A DNA stretch of 64,000 nt from Flavobacterium frigidimaris (GCA_900129595.1 FQWG01000012.1:1-64000), one strand, 5' to 3'. Shown: positions 9,578 to 18,382, numbered from the stretch's first letter. The notes: generated by a model from the sequence alone, not told the origin. Program-made: numbers and translations.

Positions 9578-10228
9578 TCATTTTAGAGACCGAAGAATGC
9601 TATTTAACTCCTTTACATCTTGCTGATAACGCGGGTATTTTATTATATTCCTTACGCTATGATTTTCATTATTTGTTATGCCAATTCCGGCTGTTTCCTG
9701 AAATGGAGACCCCATAATTAAGCCATTTAAAACACAATTGGCAATATATTCACAATGCAAGTCAAATTCAGAAATAGATTTCAGATGTTGTGTAATTACT
9801 GGCTTTAAAACTGATTTTTGATTTTCGTGTATTTCTGTCATTGGTAAAAGAAGCAAGAAGAAAACGGGGTCTTTTTCAAAAGCCAGCAATTCATCCAAGG
9901 TTAAAAACCATGCTTCAAAATGACCTCCCAAATTACCAATATAAATATCATTCAGAAAAAAATTGATTTCGTATTCCTGAAATTCAACAGCAAAATTTAG
10001 ATCATCTGCCAGATTACCCGAAATATATCTTGGATTTTCTTCTATTGATTCATAATTAAAAAATATACGCTCCCAATTATAAAAATCTGTTTCATTGGTT
10101 TGTATAACTTCAACTGCTTCATCAATATTAATTTCTTCTTTATCATCAAAACCTCTGAACCAGCACAAATAAAACTTCCAGAAAAAGGTATTTCCTCTGA
10201 TTTCTGCTATAGTTATTTCATTATTCAT
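9578..10228 (-). CDS. Hypothetical protein, possibly immunity-type
   Basis: Not recognised. The protein has 216 aa from the ATG at 10228, which sits directly after the upstream stop (TAG-GA-ATG). A GTG eight codons earlier is possible but would overlap the previous gene. It is acidic and soluble, with many aromatic residues (NTFFWKFYLCWFRGF, YNWERIFFNYES), no signal and no membrane span. Small acidic aromatic-rich proteins in same-strand runs beside SUKH genes often turn out to be toxin-immunity proteins; here that is only inference from context. Confidence 0.7.
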   Translation of the reverse strand: MNNEITIAEIRGNTFFWKFYLCWFRGFDDKEEINIDEAVEVIQTNETDFYNWERIFFNYESIEENPRYISGNLADDLNFAVEFQEYEINFFLNDIYIGNLGGHFEAWFLTLDELLAFEKDPVFFLLLLPMTEIHENQKSVLKPVITQHLKSISEFDLHCEYIANCVLNGLIMGSPFQETAGIGITNNENHSVRNIIKYPRYQQDVKELNSILRSLK

Positions 10229-10230
10229 TC

Positions 10231-10545
10231 CTAATTGTGTTGTGGAGTCCACATTCTAAAGAACTTGAACATTTTTGGGTACTCTTCTCTGGGTACAAAT
10301 GCCAAACAAACTTCCTTATTATCCAAAGCCGATTCAGTCAATACAATATTATCTGATTCTTTTTGCGCATTTTTAAATTCTGTTTCAGAAACAACGCAAA
10401 CTACTTTTTTAAATATTCCGTTGATCCACGTCTGCATATTTTCATTATGTTCGAATTTTCTAAAACAGGCCAGAGAAGCATGTGCAGCTATTACAGGAAC
10501 AAATTTATCAGGAACATCCTGTTTCATTAAAATATACATTTTCAT
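10231..10545 (-). CDS. Pth2-like small protein
   Basis: A 104-aa cytoplasmic protein. Its order of motifs resembles the peptidyl-tRNA hydrolase 2 (Pth2) fold: an initial strand MYILMKQDVP, the helix start VIAAHASLACFRKF (compare AAQCSHA in Pth2), a strand KKVVCVVS, a helix, then CLAFVPREEYPKMF. It lacks the clear catalytic set and the C-terminal part of true Pth2, so enzymatic activity is doubtful. It lies 2 bp before the next gene in the run of unknown genes. The fold assignment is by eye. Confidence 0.6.
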   Translation of the reverse strand: MKMYILMKQDVPDKFVPVIAAHASLACFRKFEHNENMQTWINGIFKKVVCVVSETEFKNAQKESDNIVLTESALDNKEVCLAFVPREEYPKMFKFFRMWTPQHN

Positions 10546-10597
10546 ATTATTCTTTTTTAGGGTTTATCCCTTACTCTTTTACGATTGAGAACCAGCA

Positions 10598-11113
10598 TTA
10601 TGCTACTAAAATGGCAACAAGCTCATCAATCGAATACTCAAAATAGTTTCCGTTTTTATCTTTGTTTCTTTGAAATAAATTAAGCCTGAATGTATTACAA
10701 TTAATCTCGAGGAATTTCATAAAATATCTATTTCCGTAAACCGTATTATTATAAAACGTTCTAAAAAAATCTGATGCACTTTTTTGATCCGGTTCTTCGA
10801 AAGTTTTTAATCTTCTTACTATTTCATAAACTTCTTCTCTTGTGATCATTTTTACTTTTTCCGGCTCTGGTAAGGAAATATCGAACGCCAGATTCTCAAC
10901 ACCGTCTTCTTCCCACCATTCCCACAAATTAAATTTTGACATATCTTTACCCGTCATTAAATGCAGTCTTTCTTCGAGCTTTTTATATGCTATATTCTCT
11001 TGATCTCCATTTTGGTCGCAGTAATCTGTATAATCCAAAATTAATTTTAATACTCGGGGATAACGATTTTCTGCAACGTCAAATTGAGGTTCTATTTCTT
11101 TTCGTAATTCCAC
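10598..11113 (-). CDS. Hypothetical protein
   Basis: Not recognised; 171 aa, soluble, no signal. It contains a conserved-looking block YKKLEERLHLMTGKDMSKF followed by LWEWWEEDGVENLAF, and a C-terminal YFEYSIDELVAILVA helix. It is separated by 17 bp from the upstream gene of the same run. Size, acidity and setting fit an immunity-type protein, but no family can be named. Confidence 0.65.
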   Translation of the reverse strand: MELRKEIEPQFDVAENRYPRVLKLILDYTDYCDQNGDQENIAYKKLEERLHLMTGKDMSKFNLWEWWEEDGVENLAFDISLPEPEKVKMITREEVYEIVRRLKTFEEPDQKSASDFFRTFYNNTVYGNRYFMKFLEINCNTFRLNLFQRNKDKNGNYFEYSIDELVAILVA

Positions 11114-11130
11114 TTCTTCTACTTTATAAA

Positions 11131-11718
11131 TTACACTTCAACTTTAAACGGATAAGTAAAGTCTGCCGTATAATCTGGTTTTTCTACAGAAGATTTCAAT
11201 ACAAATTCAAAAGTAGGTTCCATACTTTCAAATTCTTTCATTTCACCAGAAACCGTTTCTATTTCCGTTAGCTGCTTGGTTAATCCGGCTAAAACAGAAA
11301 CGGTATACCAGCCATTTGGCAATTCGATCGTCGCATTTTTGAATTTCTTTAATGCTTCGACTGTAGCTTCTGTAAAATTTCTTAGATAAGGGATTGTGTA
11401 AAGATAAATTCGTCCGTTGACTACTTTTAGGCAATATCCGCCGCGCTGATGCTGAAGCTGGTTTTCCGGTTTTAGAAGCTCCGGAGTTTCAACCGAAAGA
11501 TTGAAGTAGATGGTATACGGATGATTTTCGATTCCTATCATCGGTACAATTACTCCTTGTTCTACAACCTGATCACCGGTTTGCTCAGTGGTGAACTCCG
11601 TTAATAAATCATCAGGTAAATCATATTCAATTTTATATTGCAATAAATAATCAGGATCACCTAAAATAAAATAATCCATTAAATCATTTAATACTTCGTC
11701 GAATTTATATAATAACAT
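11131..11718 (-). CDS. Hypothetical protein
   Basis: Not recognised; 195 aa, very acidic, no signal or membrane span. The N-terminal half has YFILGDPDYLLQYKIEYDLPDDLL, the middle is beta-rich (HPYTIYFNLSVETPEL, RIYLYTIPYLRNF), and the C-terminus has FTYPFKVEV. It sits 14 bp after the gene upstream and 17 bp before the next, so it belongs to the same transcript. An immunity role is inferred only from neighbours. Confidence 0.65.
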   Translation of the reverse strand: MLLYKFDEVLNDLMDYFILGDPDYLLQYKIEYDLPDDLLTEFTTEQTGDQVVEQGVIVPMIGIENHPYTIYFNLSVETPELLKPENQLQHQRGGYCLKVVNGRIYLYTIPYLRNFTEATVEALKKFKNATIELPNGWYTVSVLAGLTKQLTEIETVSGEMKEFESMEPTFEFVLKSSVEKPDYTADFTYPFKVEV

Positions 11719-11732
11719 CTTGCCTTTTTATA

Positions 11733-11987
11733 TTATTTTGAATCATCCCAAACTCTCATATCAGGACTGCACCAACCTGTAATGATATCTAACACGTCAT
11801 ACGCCTTATTCTGCAGGTTTTCATTCTCTGAAAGCTTCTCAGCCAAATCCTCAACTAATCTTTTTGCAGTTTCTTGTTGCCCTCCTGAATTTTTATAGAA
11901 TATTAAAAAAATTTGAACTTTTTTTGAAAAGCCTTGTCCCTGCTCAATTTCTTCGCGTATGTTTTTTAAAAATTCATTGTCTGTCAT
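11733..11987 (-). CDS. Small hypothetical protein
   Basis: An 84-aa cytoplasmic protein, taking the ATG at 11987 as start; a TTG 18 codons upstream is the only alternative and gives an unlikely N-terminus. It is mostly helical (EFLKNIREEIEQGQGFSKKVQIFLIFYK, AKRLVEDLAEKLSENENLQ) and ends ITGWCSPDMRVWDDSK. The all-helical form and length recall small bacteriocin-immunity or contact-inhibition immunity proteins, but no family match is certain. Confidence 0.6.
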   Translation of the reverse strand: MTDNEFLKNIREEIEQGQGFSKKVQIFLIFYKNSGGQQETAKRLVEDLAEKLSENENLQNKAYDVLDIITGWCSPDMRVWDDSK

Positions 11988-12070
11988 ACATCTGTTAACT
12001 TTTACAATTCTCCCCGTAAAGATGACTCCGTGCAATCTCAAAATTTATAATGGCTGTTTTCCTGGAAAGG

Positions 12071-12466
12071 TTAGTTTTCTGCCATTATATTTAAATTATT
12101 AACAAATTTGAGTATCTCCATATTATCCATTTTAGTCAGGGATAGAATTCCATTCTTATTCACGTTTATTCCATTTATTCTGAAACAAAATTCGTTTCCT
12201 TCTCTGTCCGTTAAGGTGATATATTCAATAGTATCATCTGAATTATTCTGACAGCTATGTGAAATCGTATATCGATACATTACTTTAAAAACATCGTTGA
12301 CATAATTGTAAACTCTTCCATCCTGACTAAATACCCACTTTGTACTTCGGTTTGCGTCAACATACCAAGTTCCAATGATTTTTTTAGATGATGGATCTTC
12401 ACTTTGGTTACTTCCAGTCATGGGAATTTGCAATAGCAACAGCAAAATTAAAAGTAGCTTTTTCAT
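12071..12466 (-). CDS. Exported lipocalin-like protein
   Basis: A 131-aa protein with a signal peptide (MKKLLLILLLLLQIPMTGS, cleavage near residue 19). The mature part starts IIGTWYVDANRSTKWVFSQDGRVY, the pattern of bacteroidotal lipocalin-like beta-barrels (DUF4923/lipocalin_like type). The remaining strands carry two cysteines (SCQNN, EFCFRI) that could bond. Ligand unknown. It is the only exported member of the surrounding run of small genes. Confidence 0.6.
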   Translation of the reverse strand: MKKLLLILLLLLQIPMTGSNQSEDPSSKKIIGTWYVDANRSTKWVFSQDGRVYNYVNDVFKVMYRYTISHSCQNNSDDTIEYITLTDREGNEFCFRINGINVNKNGILSLTKMDNMEILKFVNNLNIMAEN

Positions 12467-12601
12467 ATTTTCTAAGATATGTTAGAGTTTAAGATTTATT
12501 ATTGGGTCGTATTTATTTCTTACAAAAATAATTTAAGTTACTTGAATTATCTAACATGCAACATGCAATTGTATGTATTAATTAATCATTTTAAACTTTT
12601 A

Positions 12602-13291
12602 TTAATCGTCGTATCCCTCCTCATCATCGTATGAAAGGTAAGACCAATCAATATCTAGACTGTCTATCAGATCATCAAAACGATCGGGATCATTTGTTCC
12701 TATAAAAACTGCGACACAATTATTCTCTTTATCAAAAGACAGACTGATAAGATCATAAAAATCATCTGTATAAACTTTTTGATTTTTTCTGCTAATCTCT
12801 GGTAGTAAAGTAAAATTATCTTCGACAAAATCGACCGTCTGAGAATCAACTAAACCCAAAAAATTTCCGTTATACGGTAAGCCACCTAAAGTTCCGTTAT
12901 AAACAGCCATTAGTAAAAAGAAATTTTCAGTTGTTTTGGTTTCAATCATCCAGTCTGGTTTTTCAATAGTGTCATACTTTACCCAAATTGGCGGATTATC
13001 TAATTTTAAATCTTCTTTTCTGATTCCCCAAAATGCCACAACCTGATTTTCTTCATAAAAAACTAAATATTGATCATCTGAAAATCCAATCTCGTGATCA
13101 GGTTTCAAAAGTCTGTTGTGCGAATAATTAAGATTTTCATGTTTCCCTAATTCAAGATAATATTCTTTAAGTTTTACAGGAAGCACGATATCTAATTTCT
13201 TTTCTAGTACTAAAACTTCACTTTCTGAAAATCCAAAATTTTCATATTCTGAAAGATTATAAATGTGTTTGATTTTTTGAATATTATTCAT
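12602..13291 (-). CDS. SMI1/KNR4 (SUKH) family protein
   Basis: A 229-aa soluble protein with a SUKH domain at about residues 10-150. Visible marks are FGFSESEVLVLEKKLDIVLPVKLKEYYLELGKHENLN, then LVFYEENQVVAFWGI, then the aromatic PPIWVKY segment. SUKH proteins in bacteria are best known as immunity proteins for polymorphic nuclease or deaminase toxins. It is acidic, with a DDEEGYDD end. It stands at the upstream end of the run of small genes; no toxin gene is present in the window. Confidence 0.8.
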   Translation of the reverse strand: MNNIQKIKHIYNLSEYENFGFSESEVLVLEKKLDIVLPVKLKEYYLELGKHENLNYSHNRLLKPDHEIGFSDDQYLVFYEENQVVAFWGIRKEDLKLDNPPIWVKYDTIEKPDWMIETKTTENFFLLMAVYNGTLGGLPYNGNFLGLVDSQTVDFVEDNFTLLPEISRKNQKVYTDDFYDLISLSFDKENNCVAVFIGTNDPDRFDDLIDSLDIDWSYLSYDDEEGYDD

Positions 13292-13364
13292 TAAAATTTA
13301 TGTTTGATAAGTTGATAATGGTCACTTGAAGATGTATGGAGTCTGTAACTACGCGATCAATGAT

Positions 13365-13682
13365 TTATTTCTCACAGAAAAACTCCAACTGCCTGAAAAC
13401 CGGAATCAAAGATTTTCCTTTTTCAGATAGCGTATATTCGATATGAAGAGGTTTCTGTTTAATGATGTTTTTATCTAAGATCCCAAAATCTTCGAGTTCG
13501 CGAAGTGCTACTGCGACAGATTGTTTGTTAGCTCCTTTGATGTCTCTTAAAAGTGAATTGAAACGCAAAGGACCATTAACAGCCATTAAAAAAATCTGCG
13601 GTTTCCATTTTCCTGACAGCAATTTTAGAAGTCCCTCTGCAGGACATTTATTTTCTTTTACTGATTTATTTTCTGTAGTCAT
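13365..13682 (-). CDS. HxlR-family transcriptional regulator
   Basis: Winged helix-turn-helix regulator, 105 aa, normal length. The family start CPAEGLLKLLSGKWKPQIFLMAV contains the conserved Cys that senses reactive species in some members. The wing region is FNSLLRDIKGANKQSVAVALRELEDFGIL and the end is YTLSEKGKSLIPVF. It is divergent from a DsbA-like gene with 97 bp between start codons, so it probably controls that gene and itself; a redox-linked signal would fit but is inferred. Confidence 0.92.
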   Translation of the reverse strand: MTTENKSVKENKCPAEGLLKLLSGKWKPQIFLMAVNGPLRFNSLLRDIKGANKQSVAVALRELEDFGILDKNIIKQKPLHIEYTLSEKGKSLIPVFRQLEFFCEK

Positions 13683-13696
13683 ATTTTTTAGACTAA

Positions 13697-13727
13697 TTGA
13701 CTTATGATTAAAGATGAGCGAACTTTG
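13697..13727 (+). promoter_or_regulatory. Candidate promoter for the DsbA-like gene
   Basis: TTG at 13697-13699 lies 20 bp before GAACTTTG at 13720-13727, which matches seven of eight bases of TAnnTTTG. Spacing fits the Bacteroidota -33/-7 promoter. The start would be near 13733, about 47 bp before the ATG at 13780. Confidence 0.5.
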
Positions 13728-13779
13728 CAGTAAAATTATGAAATTAAAAAACCGAAGCGTAAATTTAAAAGTATTATTT

Positions 13780-14766
13780 ATGAAAAGGTTCTACCTATTA
13801 TTAATTCTGATTTATAGCTTAAACTGTCAATCGCAAATAACTTCAAAAATGAACCAAAACAAAACTAATCCGTTATTGTGCGATCCGGTAACCGGAACAT
13901 GCGAAATGCCAGCTGTGGAAGGATTAAATGAAAATGGTAGTATAACAACAGAAAATAAACCGGTAAAAATAGTCTATTATACAGATCCTATTTGTTCTTC
14001 GTGCTGGGGAATTGAACCGCAATTGCGAAAGCTAAAACTAGAATATGGCGCCTATATCGATATTGATTACAGAATGGGCGGTTTACTGCCTGATTGGTCT
14101 TACAACAGTGGTGGAATAAGCAAACCGGCAGATGTAGCACATCATTGGGATGAAGCAAGTTTACATTACCAAATGCCTATCGACGGAAATGTATGGCTTG
14201 AAGATCCTATGGATTCTTCTTATCCGTCTTGTATTGCGGTAAAAGCAGCACAAATTCAGGATAAGGATAAAGCGGTAAAATTTATGCGGATCCTTCGTGA
14301 GAAATTGTATCTCGAAAAGAAAAATATCGCAAAATGGAAGAACATTGCCCAAGCTGCTCAACTTAGTGGGTTGGATGTAAATCAATTAAAAACGGATTAC
14401 GACGACAATGCTGAAAATCTTTTTAAAGATGATCTGAATTATGCGAAAACACTTGGCGTAAGAGGATTTCCTACTCTGTTTTTTTCTGATGGAAGTAATA
14501 ATCAGCTAACTCTTTATGGTTCTAAACCTTATGTTTCTTATGAAAACGCTTTATTGGCTTTATACCCTGAAGCAAAAAAGAAGCATTTTATAAATGAAAA
14601 TCCGTTATCACTTTTTGAAATTTATCCCACTTTAGCACCCAAGGAATATGCTGTTATTCTGGATACATCATATGCTGAAGCATCAGCTATTTTAGAAAAA
14701 TTATTCGAACAGGGAAAATTAGATAAAAAGTCGATTAAAAACGGTTCTCTTTATAGTAGAAAATAA
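13780..14766 (+). CDS. DsbA-family oxidoreductase (Thioredoxin_5/FrnE-like)
   Basis: Thiol-disulfide oxidoreductase of 328 aa from the ATG at 13780, which begins the hydrophobic signal MKRFYLLLILIYSLNC. The Cys16 context could be a lipobox, so the protein may be a lipoprotein. A CDPVTGTCEMP segment (Cys34, Cys41) precedes the active site YTDPICSSCWGIEPQLRKL with Cys72-x-x-Cys75, then a helical insert and the cis-Pro loop VRGFPTLFFSDG. The C-terminal 70 residues look like a small added domain. Divergent from the HxlR regulator. Confidence 0.85.
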   Translation: MKRFYLLLILIYSLNCQSQITSKMNQNKTNPLLCDPVTGTCEMPAVEGLNENGSITTENKPVKIVYYTDPICSSCWGIEPQLRKLKLEYGAYIDIDYRMGGLLPDWSYNSGGISKPADVAHHWDEASLHYQMPIDGNVWLEDPMDSSYPSCIAVKAAQIQDKDKAVKFMRILREKLYLEKKNIAKWKNIAQAAQLSGLDVNQLKTDYDDNAENLFKDDLNYAKTLGVRGFPTLFFSDGSNNQLTLYGSKPYVSYENALLALYPEAKKKHFINENPLSLFEIYPTLAPKEYAVILDTSYAEASAILEKLFEQGKLDKKSIKNGSLYSRK

Positions 14767-14775
14767 GCTAAAATT

Positions 14776-14807
14776 AAAAGTCGTAAAGATATTTCTTTGC
14801 GGCTTTT
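14776..14807. terminator. Convergent bidirectional terminator
   Basis: A 14-bp stem (14776-14789 with 14794-14807, with G-U pairs) sits between the converging DsbA-like and CinA-type genes, with A and T ends on both strands. Confidence 0.75.
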
Positions 14808-14809
14808 GA

Positions 14810-15298
14810 TTATAACGCAGACTTCTGAATCTCATCGAGAATCATCTCTGCTACTGCATCGACAGCCTGATCTACAATACTGGCAGGTTTACCGCTAAAA
14901 GTAAAATGTCCGGCGATTTCTTTATCCGGAAAAATGATGTGAACAAATATAGTTCCCACAGGTTTTTTGGGTGTTTCGCTTCCTCCGGGCGTTGTTAGTC
15001 CGGTTAAGGCAACGCAAAGATCAGATAACACATAACGATGAAAATTCTGTGCCATTAACCTGGTGACTACTGGAGACTCTGCAGTATTTTTTTTAATTGC
15101 TCCATGGGGAATCAGGAGTAAATCTTCTTTCATTGAGGCGTGATAACAAACCATTCCTCCTATCAGGATCTTTCCTGAATCAAAAACTGTCGAAAACTCA
15201 TAATTCAGTTTTCCTGCCGAAGCACTTTCCACAAAAGTAATCGTCCAGTTCTTCTTTATTAAAGCCTGACAGCAGGCAATAACCTTTTCTGAAGCCAT
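14810..15298 (-). CDS. CinA C-terminal-type nicotinamide-nucleotide amidohydrolase
   Basis: Stand-alone CinA C-terminal domain (PncC type), 162 aa from the ATG at 15298; earlier starts would overlap the upstream gene and add a non-family tail. The family hydrolyses NMN to nicotinate mononucleotide in NAD recycling. Visible marks: ITFVESASAGKL (usual ESxTGG), LIGGMVCYHASMKEDLL, and LCVALTGLTTPGGSETPKKPVGTIFVHI. The ESASAGKL variant loop departs from the common motif. It follows a membrane protein gene by 28 bp. Confidence 0.85.
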   Translation of the reverse strand: MASEKVIACCQALIKKNWTITFVESASAGKLNYEFSTVFDSGKILIGGMVCYHASMKEDLLLIPHGAIKKNTAESPVVTRLMAQNFHRYVLSDLCVALTGLTTPGGSETPKKPVGTIFVHIIFPDKEIAGHFTFSGKPASIVDQAVDAVAEMILDEIQKSAL

Positions 15299-15326
15299 AG
15301 TATTTCGTATTATATTAAACCTTACT

Positions 15327-15983
15327 TTATTCTCCCGTTTGATAGTGCGGCGCATCTACGGGTTTCGATTGCGAAGAACCTTTTTGCCGTAAAAAAACAG
15401 ACAACACGATGATCGCAAAAACCGAAAGAAACTCACTTTGCCAGTTTTGAAAGGATTCAAACCAAAAGCGTGATTCTCCTAAATAGTTCATTAAAGAGAG
15501 TGGAGGATTTCCTTTTAACACGTTCGCTGTATTTTCATCTTTAAAACTTCCATAAAAATGAAGAAAAAAAGAAACAAAAAACAACAGGAATAAACTTACT
15601 GTGAGTGAATTTTTATAAAGCCATAACCAAGTTCCTCCTTTTCTAACGGGCCAGGGTGCGTCTTTTCGCTGTGCAGAAGGTTCTCGGTCAACTTCTTGTT
15701 CTCCATCAAAACCTTTGGATTCTGAGGATCCTTTTTGTTTGAGAAAAATAGTCAGCCATACTAATAAACCCATTTGCAGAAACTCACTTTCCCAATTCTC
15801 AAAAGTCGCTTCAATAAAATGTCCGGTCGTAAGATAATTACTCATCGTAACGGCATGTCCGCCATTTTCTATAAGCTCTTTGTTATATTCTTCTATACCA
15901 AAAATTATCTGACCGAAAAAAGCCGCGATAAAAAGCAACAGAAACACAATGGATAAACTGTTATGGTAGAAAAACTTTTTCAT
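15327..15983 (-). CDS. Duplicated DUF6766-like membrane protein
   Basis: A 218-aa inner-membrane protein built of two similar halves. Half one has HNSLSIVFLLLFIAAFFGQ, SNYLTTGHFIEATFENWESEFLQMG and a span ending FLKQKGSSESK. Half two repeats this as KNSLTVSLFLLFFVSFFLH, MNYLGESRFWFESFQNWQSEFLS and FLRQKGSSQSK. Four membrane spans result. The NWxSEFL and QKGSSxSK words are family marks. Function unknown. It is probably co-transcribed with the CinA-type gene. Confidence 0.75.
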   Translation of the reverse strand: MKKFFYHNSLSIVFLLLFIAAFFGQIIFGIEEYNKELIENGGHAVTMSNYLTTGHFIEATFENWESEFLQMGLLVWLTIFLKQKGSSESKGFDGEQEVDREPSAQRKDAPWPVRKGGTWLWLYKNSLTVSLFLLFFVSFFLHFYGSFKDENTANVLKGNPPLSLMNYLGESRFWFESFQNWQSEFLSVFAIIVLSVFLRQKGSSQSKPVDAPHYQTGE

Positions 15984-16034
15984 TTTCTTGGTGGTTAGAA
16001 ATTACACTTTCTGAATCTTTTGGTAATCATATTT

Positions 16035-16105
16035 TAAACACATAGAAACTCAGATTTTATTTAAGGCAGGTATTTTTAAATTCTGTCTTTGTTTCTATGT
16101 GTTTA
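16035..16105. repeat. Long inverted repeat, CATAGAAAC family (copy 1)
   Basis: Perfect 15-bp arms TAAACACATAGAAAC (16035-16049) and its complement (16091-16105) flank 41 bases. The same word family recurs at 41107-41245 and 50321-50432. It lies downstream of katE and upstream of the DUF6766-like gene. Confidence 0.85.
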
Positions 16106-16122
16106 GTTTTAATAAATGTGGA

Positions 16123-18273
16123 TTATTGTTTTTTTAATAATTCTTCTCTTTCCCAGAAACGGTGTCTTCCCATTGCTTTTATAAAAGAAGTAGCCAAAGC
16201 TTTATCTCCTATTTTTTCACTGGTTAAAATTCCCGCATCTTTATGAAAATCATCTTTTAAAGGAAGAACCTGAACGCCCTGACCTTCAGCAGCAATAAAC
16301 TTACAATGGTGGTAAGCATCTTTTATAAATTCTCCTACTTCTTTCTTGTTTTTAAGGCTTAGAATTCCTTTTCCGGCGGGAATAAATACTGCATCAAACA
16401 ATACTGATGCAGCAATAAGATAACTCTGATCTACCGGAATTTCCAATCCTTCTTCTGAAACAATTGTTCCTAAATGCGACGCAATAATTACAGCTTTTGC
16501 TCCAGCTTCTTTCAAGGCCAGTTTCATTGTTTTTATCGAATCGGCATTGACACCTTCAGCACATAAAAAAGCAACTTGTCTGGTCGCAATTGTATTGGAT
16601 ATTGTTGGATTCTTTAACATGCTCAAAGCATCAGAATTCTTTATGGATTGTTTCACTTCTTTAGGCTCATGTTTTCCCTCATCATCAGCTCCCACTCCAT
16701 GATTGATAGGTTTTTCGGGCGTAGCGGGCACTTTCATTCCTAAAGCTTTACCCACTTTTGCAGCCAGATTATTATCGATTTGTGCAATCAAACCTAACAT
16801 ACGCTCTCTAATGGCTGCTGTTTCTACTTTACCTAATTCAAAAGACAATGCGTCGCCAATATGATTTTGCTCTATTGGTGTCTGACTGTTGAAAAAGAGT
16901 TTTGCCTGACTAAAATGGTCTGAGAAACTCTCGCTTCGCTCACGGATCTTCTGTGCGTCGATTCTCTCGTTAAAACTACTAAAACCTCCTTCATCAATTT
17001 TTGCCTGAAACGGACAACCACCGCCTAATGAATTTGGATGATAACTCACACGTCCGGTTGGAATCTCCTGACGCATGTGTCCGTCACGCTGATTGTTGTG
17101 CATAGGCGCAACGGTACGATTGATAGGGATTTCATGAAAATTTGGGCTTCCCAATCTCGATAATTGTGTGTCTGTATACGAGAACAATCTTCCCTGCAAT
17201 AACGGATCATTTGAGAAATCGATTCCGGGAACGACATGTCCGGGGTGAAAAGCCACCTGCTCTGTTTCTGCAAAAAAGTTATCCGGATTTTTATTCAGCA
17301 CCATTTTACCAATGATTTGTACGGGAACTAATTCTTCGGGAACCAATTTGGTTGGGTCTAAAAGATCAAATTCGAATTTATGCTCATCGGCTTCTGGAAT
17401 GATCTGCGCTCCTAATTCCCATTCCGGGAAATTGCCGCCTTCAATCGCTTCCCACAAATCCTGTCTGTGAAAATCAGAGTTTTTTCCCGATATTTTTTGT
17501 GCTTCGTCCCAGGCAACGGCGTGCGTTCCTAATTTAGGTTTCCAATGAAATTTTACAAAATGAGATTCATTATTTTTATTGATCAGCCTGAAAGTATGTA
17601 CTCCAAAACCTTCCATCATTCTTAAACTTCTCGGAATCGCCCTGTCGCTCATCACCCACATAATCATGTGCATGGATTCCGGCATTAGCGAAATAAAGTC
17701 CCAAAAAGTATCGTGCGCAGAAGCTGCCTGAGGCATTTCGTGATGTGGTTCAGGTTTTACGGCGTGTATTAAATCCGGAAATTTCATGGCGTCCTGAATA
17801 AAAAATACAGGCATATTGTTTCCTACCAAATCATAATTTCCTTCCTGTGTATAAAATTTAACCGAAAATCCACGTACATCACGCGCCAGATCAGTTGAAC
17901 CTCTTGAACCGGCAACGGTAGAAAAACGTACAAAAACCGGAGTTTTGATACTTTTATCATTTAAGAAACCCGCTTTGGTATATTTTTCCATCGAATCGTA
18001 CAATTCAAAATAACCATGCGCGGCAGAACCTCTTGCGTGAACGATTCTTTCTGGAATGCGTTCGTGGTCGAAGTGGGTAATTTTTTCCCTTAAAATAAAA
18101 TCCTCTAATAATGACGGACCTCTTTCGCCCGCTTTTAGGGAATTGTTATTGTCATTAATTTTCAATCCCTGATTTGTTGTCAGGAATTGATTGTCGGCAT
18201 TTGATTTATTGACTTCTAAATCTCTTTGCTTTTCATCAGCATGATCCTGACTTGGTTTTTTTGAATTTTTCAT
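16123..18273 (-). CDS. katE: Large-subunit catalase (KatE/HPII type, clade 2)
   Basis: Haem catalase that converts hydrogen peroxide to water and oxygen; 716 aa, typical of the large-subunit class. Distal His79 lies in VHARGSAAHG, the Asn of the VGNN motif is at 152, and the proximal haem ligand Tyr366 is in GRLFSYTDTQLSRLG. After the core (to about residue 560) comes the flavodoxin/DJ-1-PfpI-like C-terminal domain (RQVAFLCAEGVNADSIKTM, AVFIPAGKG). A lysine- and asparagine-rich N-terminal extension precedes the core. Monocistronic by spacing; neighbouring small stress-type genes suggest general-stress control. Confidence 0.97.
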   Translation of the reverse strand: MKNSKKPSQDHADEKQRDLEVNKSNADNQFLTTNQGLKINDNNNSLKAGERGPSLLEDFILREKITHFDHERIPERIVHARGSAAHGYFELYDSMEKYTKAGFLNDKSIKTPVFVRFSTVAGSRGSTDLARDVRGFSVKFYTQEGNYDLVGNNMPVFFIQDAMKFPDLIHAVKPEPHHEMPQAASAHDTFWDFISLMPESMHMIMWVMSDRAIPRSLRMMEGFGVHTFRLINKNNESHFVKFHWKPKLGTHAVAWDEAQKISGKNSDFHRQDLWEAIEGGNFPEWELGAQIIPEADEHKFEFDLLDPTKLVPEELVPVQIIGKMVLNKNPDNFFAETEQVAFHPGHVVPGIDFSNDPLLQGRLFSYTDTQLSRLGSPNFHEIPINRTVAPMHNNQRDGHMRQEIPTGRVSYHPNSLGGGCPFQAKIDEGGFSSFNERIDAQKIRERSESFSDHFSQAKLFFNSQTPIEQNHIGDALSFELGKVETAAIRERMLGLIAQIDNNLAAKVGKALGMKVPATPEKPINHGVGADDEGKHEPKEVKQSIKNSDALSMLKNPTISNTIATRQVAFLCAEGVNADSIKTMKLALKEAGAKAVIIASHLGTIVSEEGLEIPVDQSYLIAASVLFDAVFIPAGKGILSLKNKKEVGEFIKDAYHHCKFIAAEGQGVQVLPLKDDFHKDAGILTSEKIGDKALATSFIKAMGRHRFWEREELLKKQ

Positions 18274-18374
18274 TTTTTTGATCGTTGTTTAAGATTTTTA
18301 AATAGTTAAAAAAACAGCCTTTCTAATTCTCTTTGTAGTTAAATATTGGAGATTATCAACTGTAACAAGCCTGA

Positions 18375-18382
18375 CAAATGTA
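18375..18382 (-). promoter_or_regulatory. Candidate -7 box for katE
   Basis: Minus-strand TACATTTG fully matches TAnnTTTG and would start transcription about 95 bp before the katE ATG. A -33 TTG at the expected spacing is not clear. Confidence 0.4.

Noticed and set aside
10235..10588. Plus-strand frame opposite the Pth2-like gene
   Set aside because: The minus-strand gene has better composition, start and neighbours.
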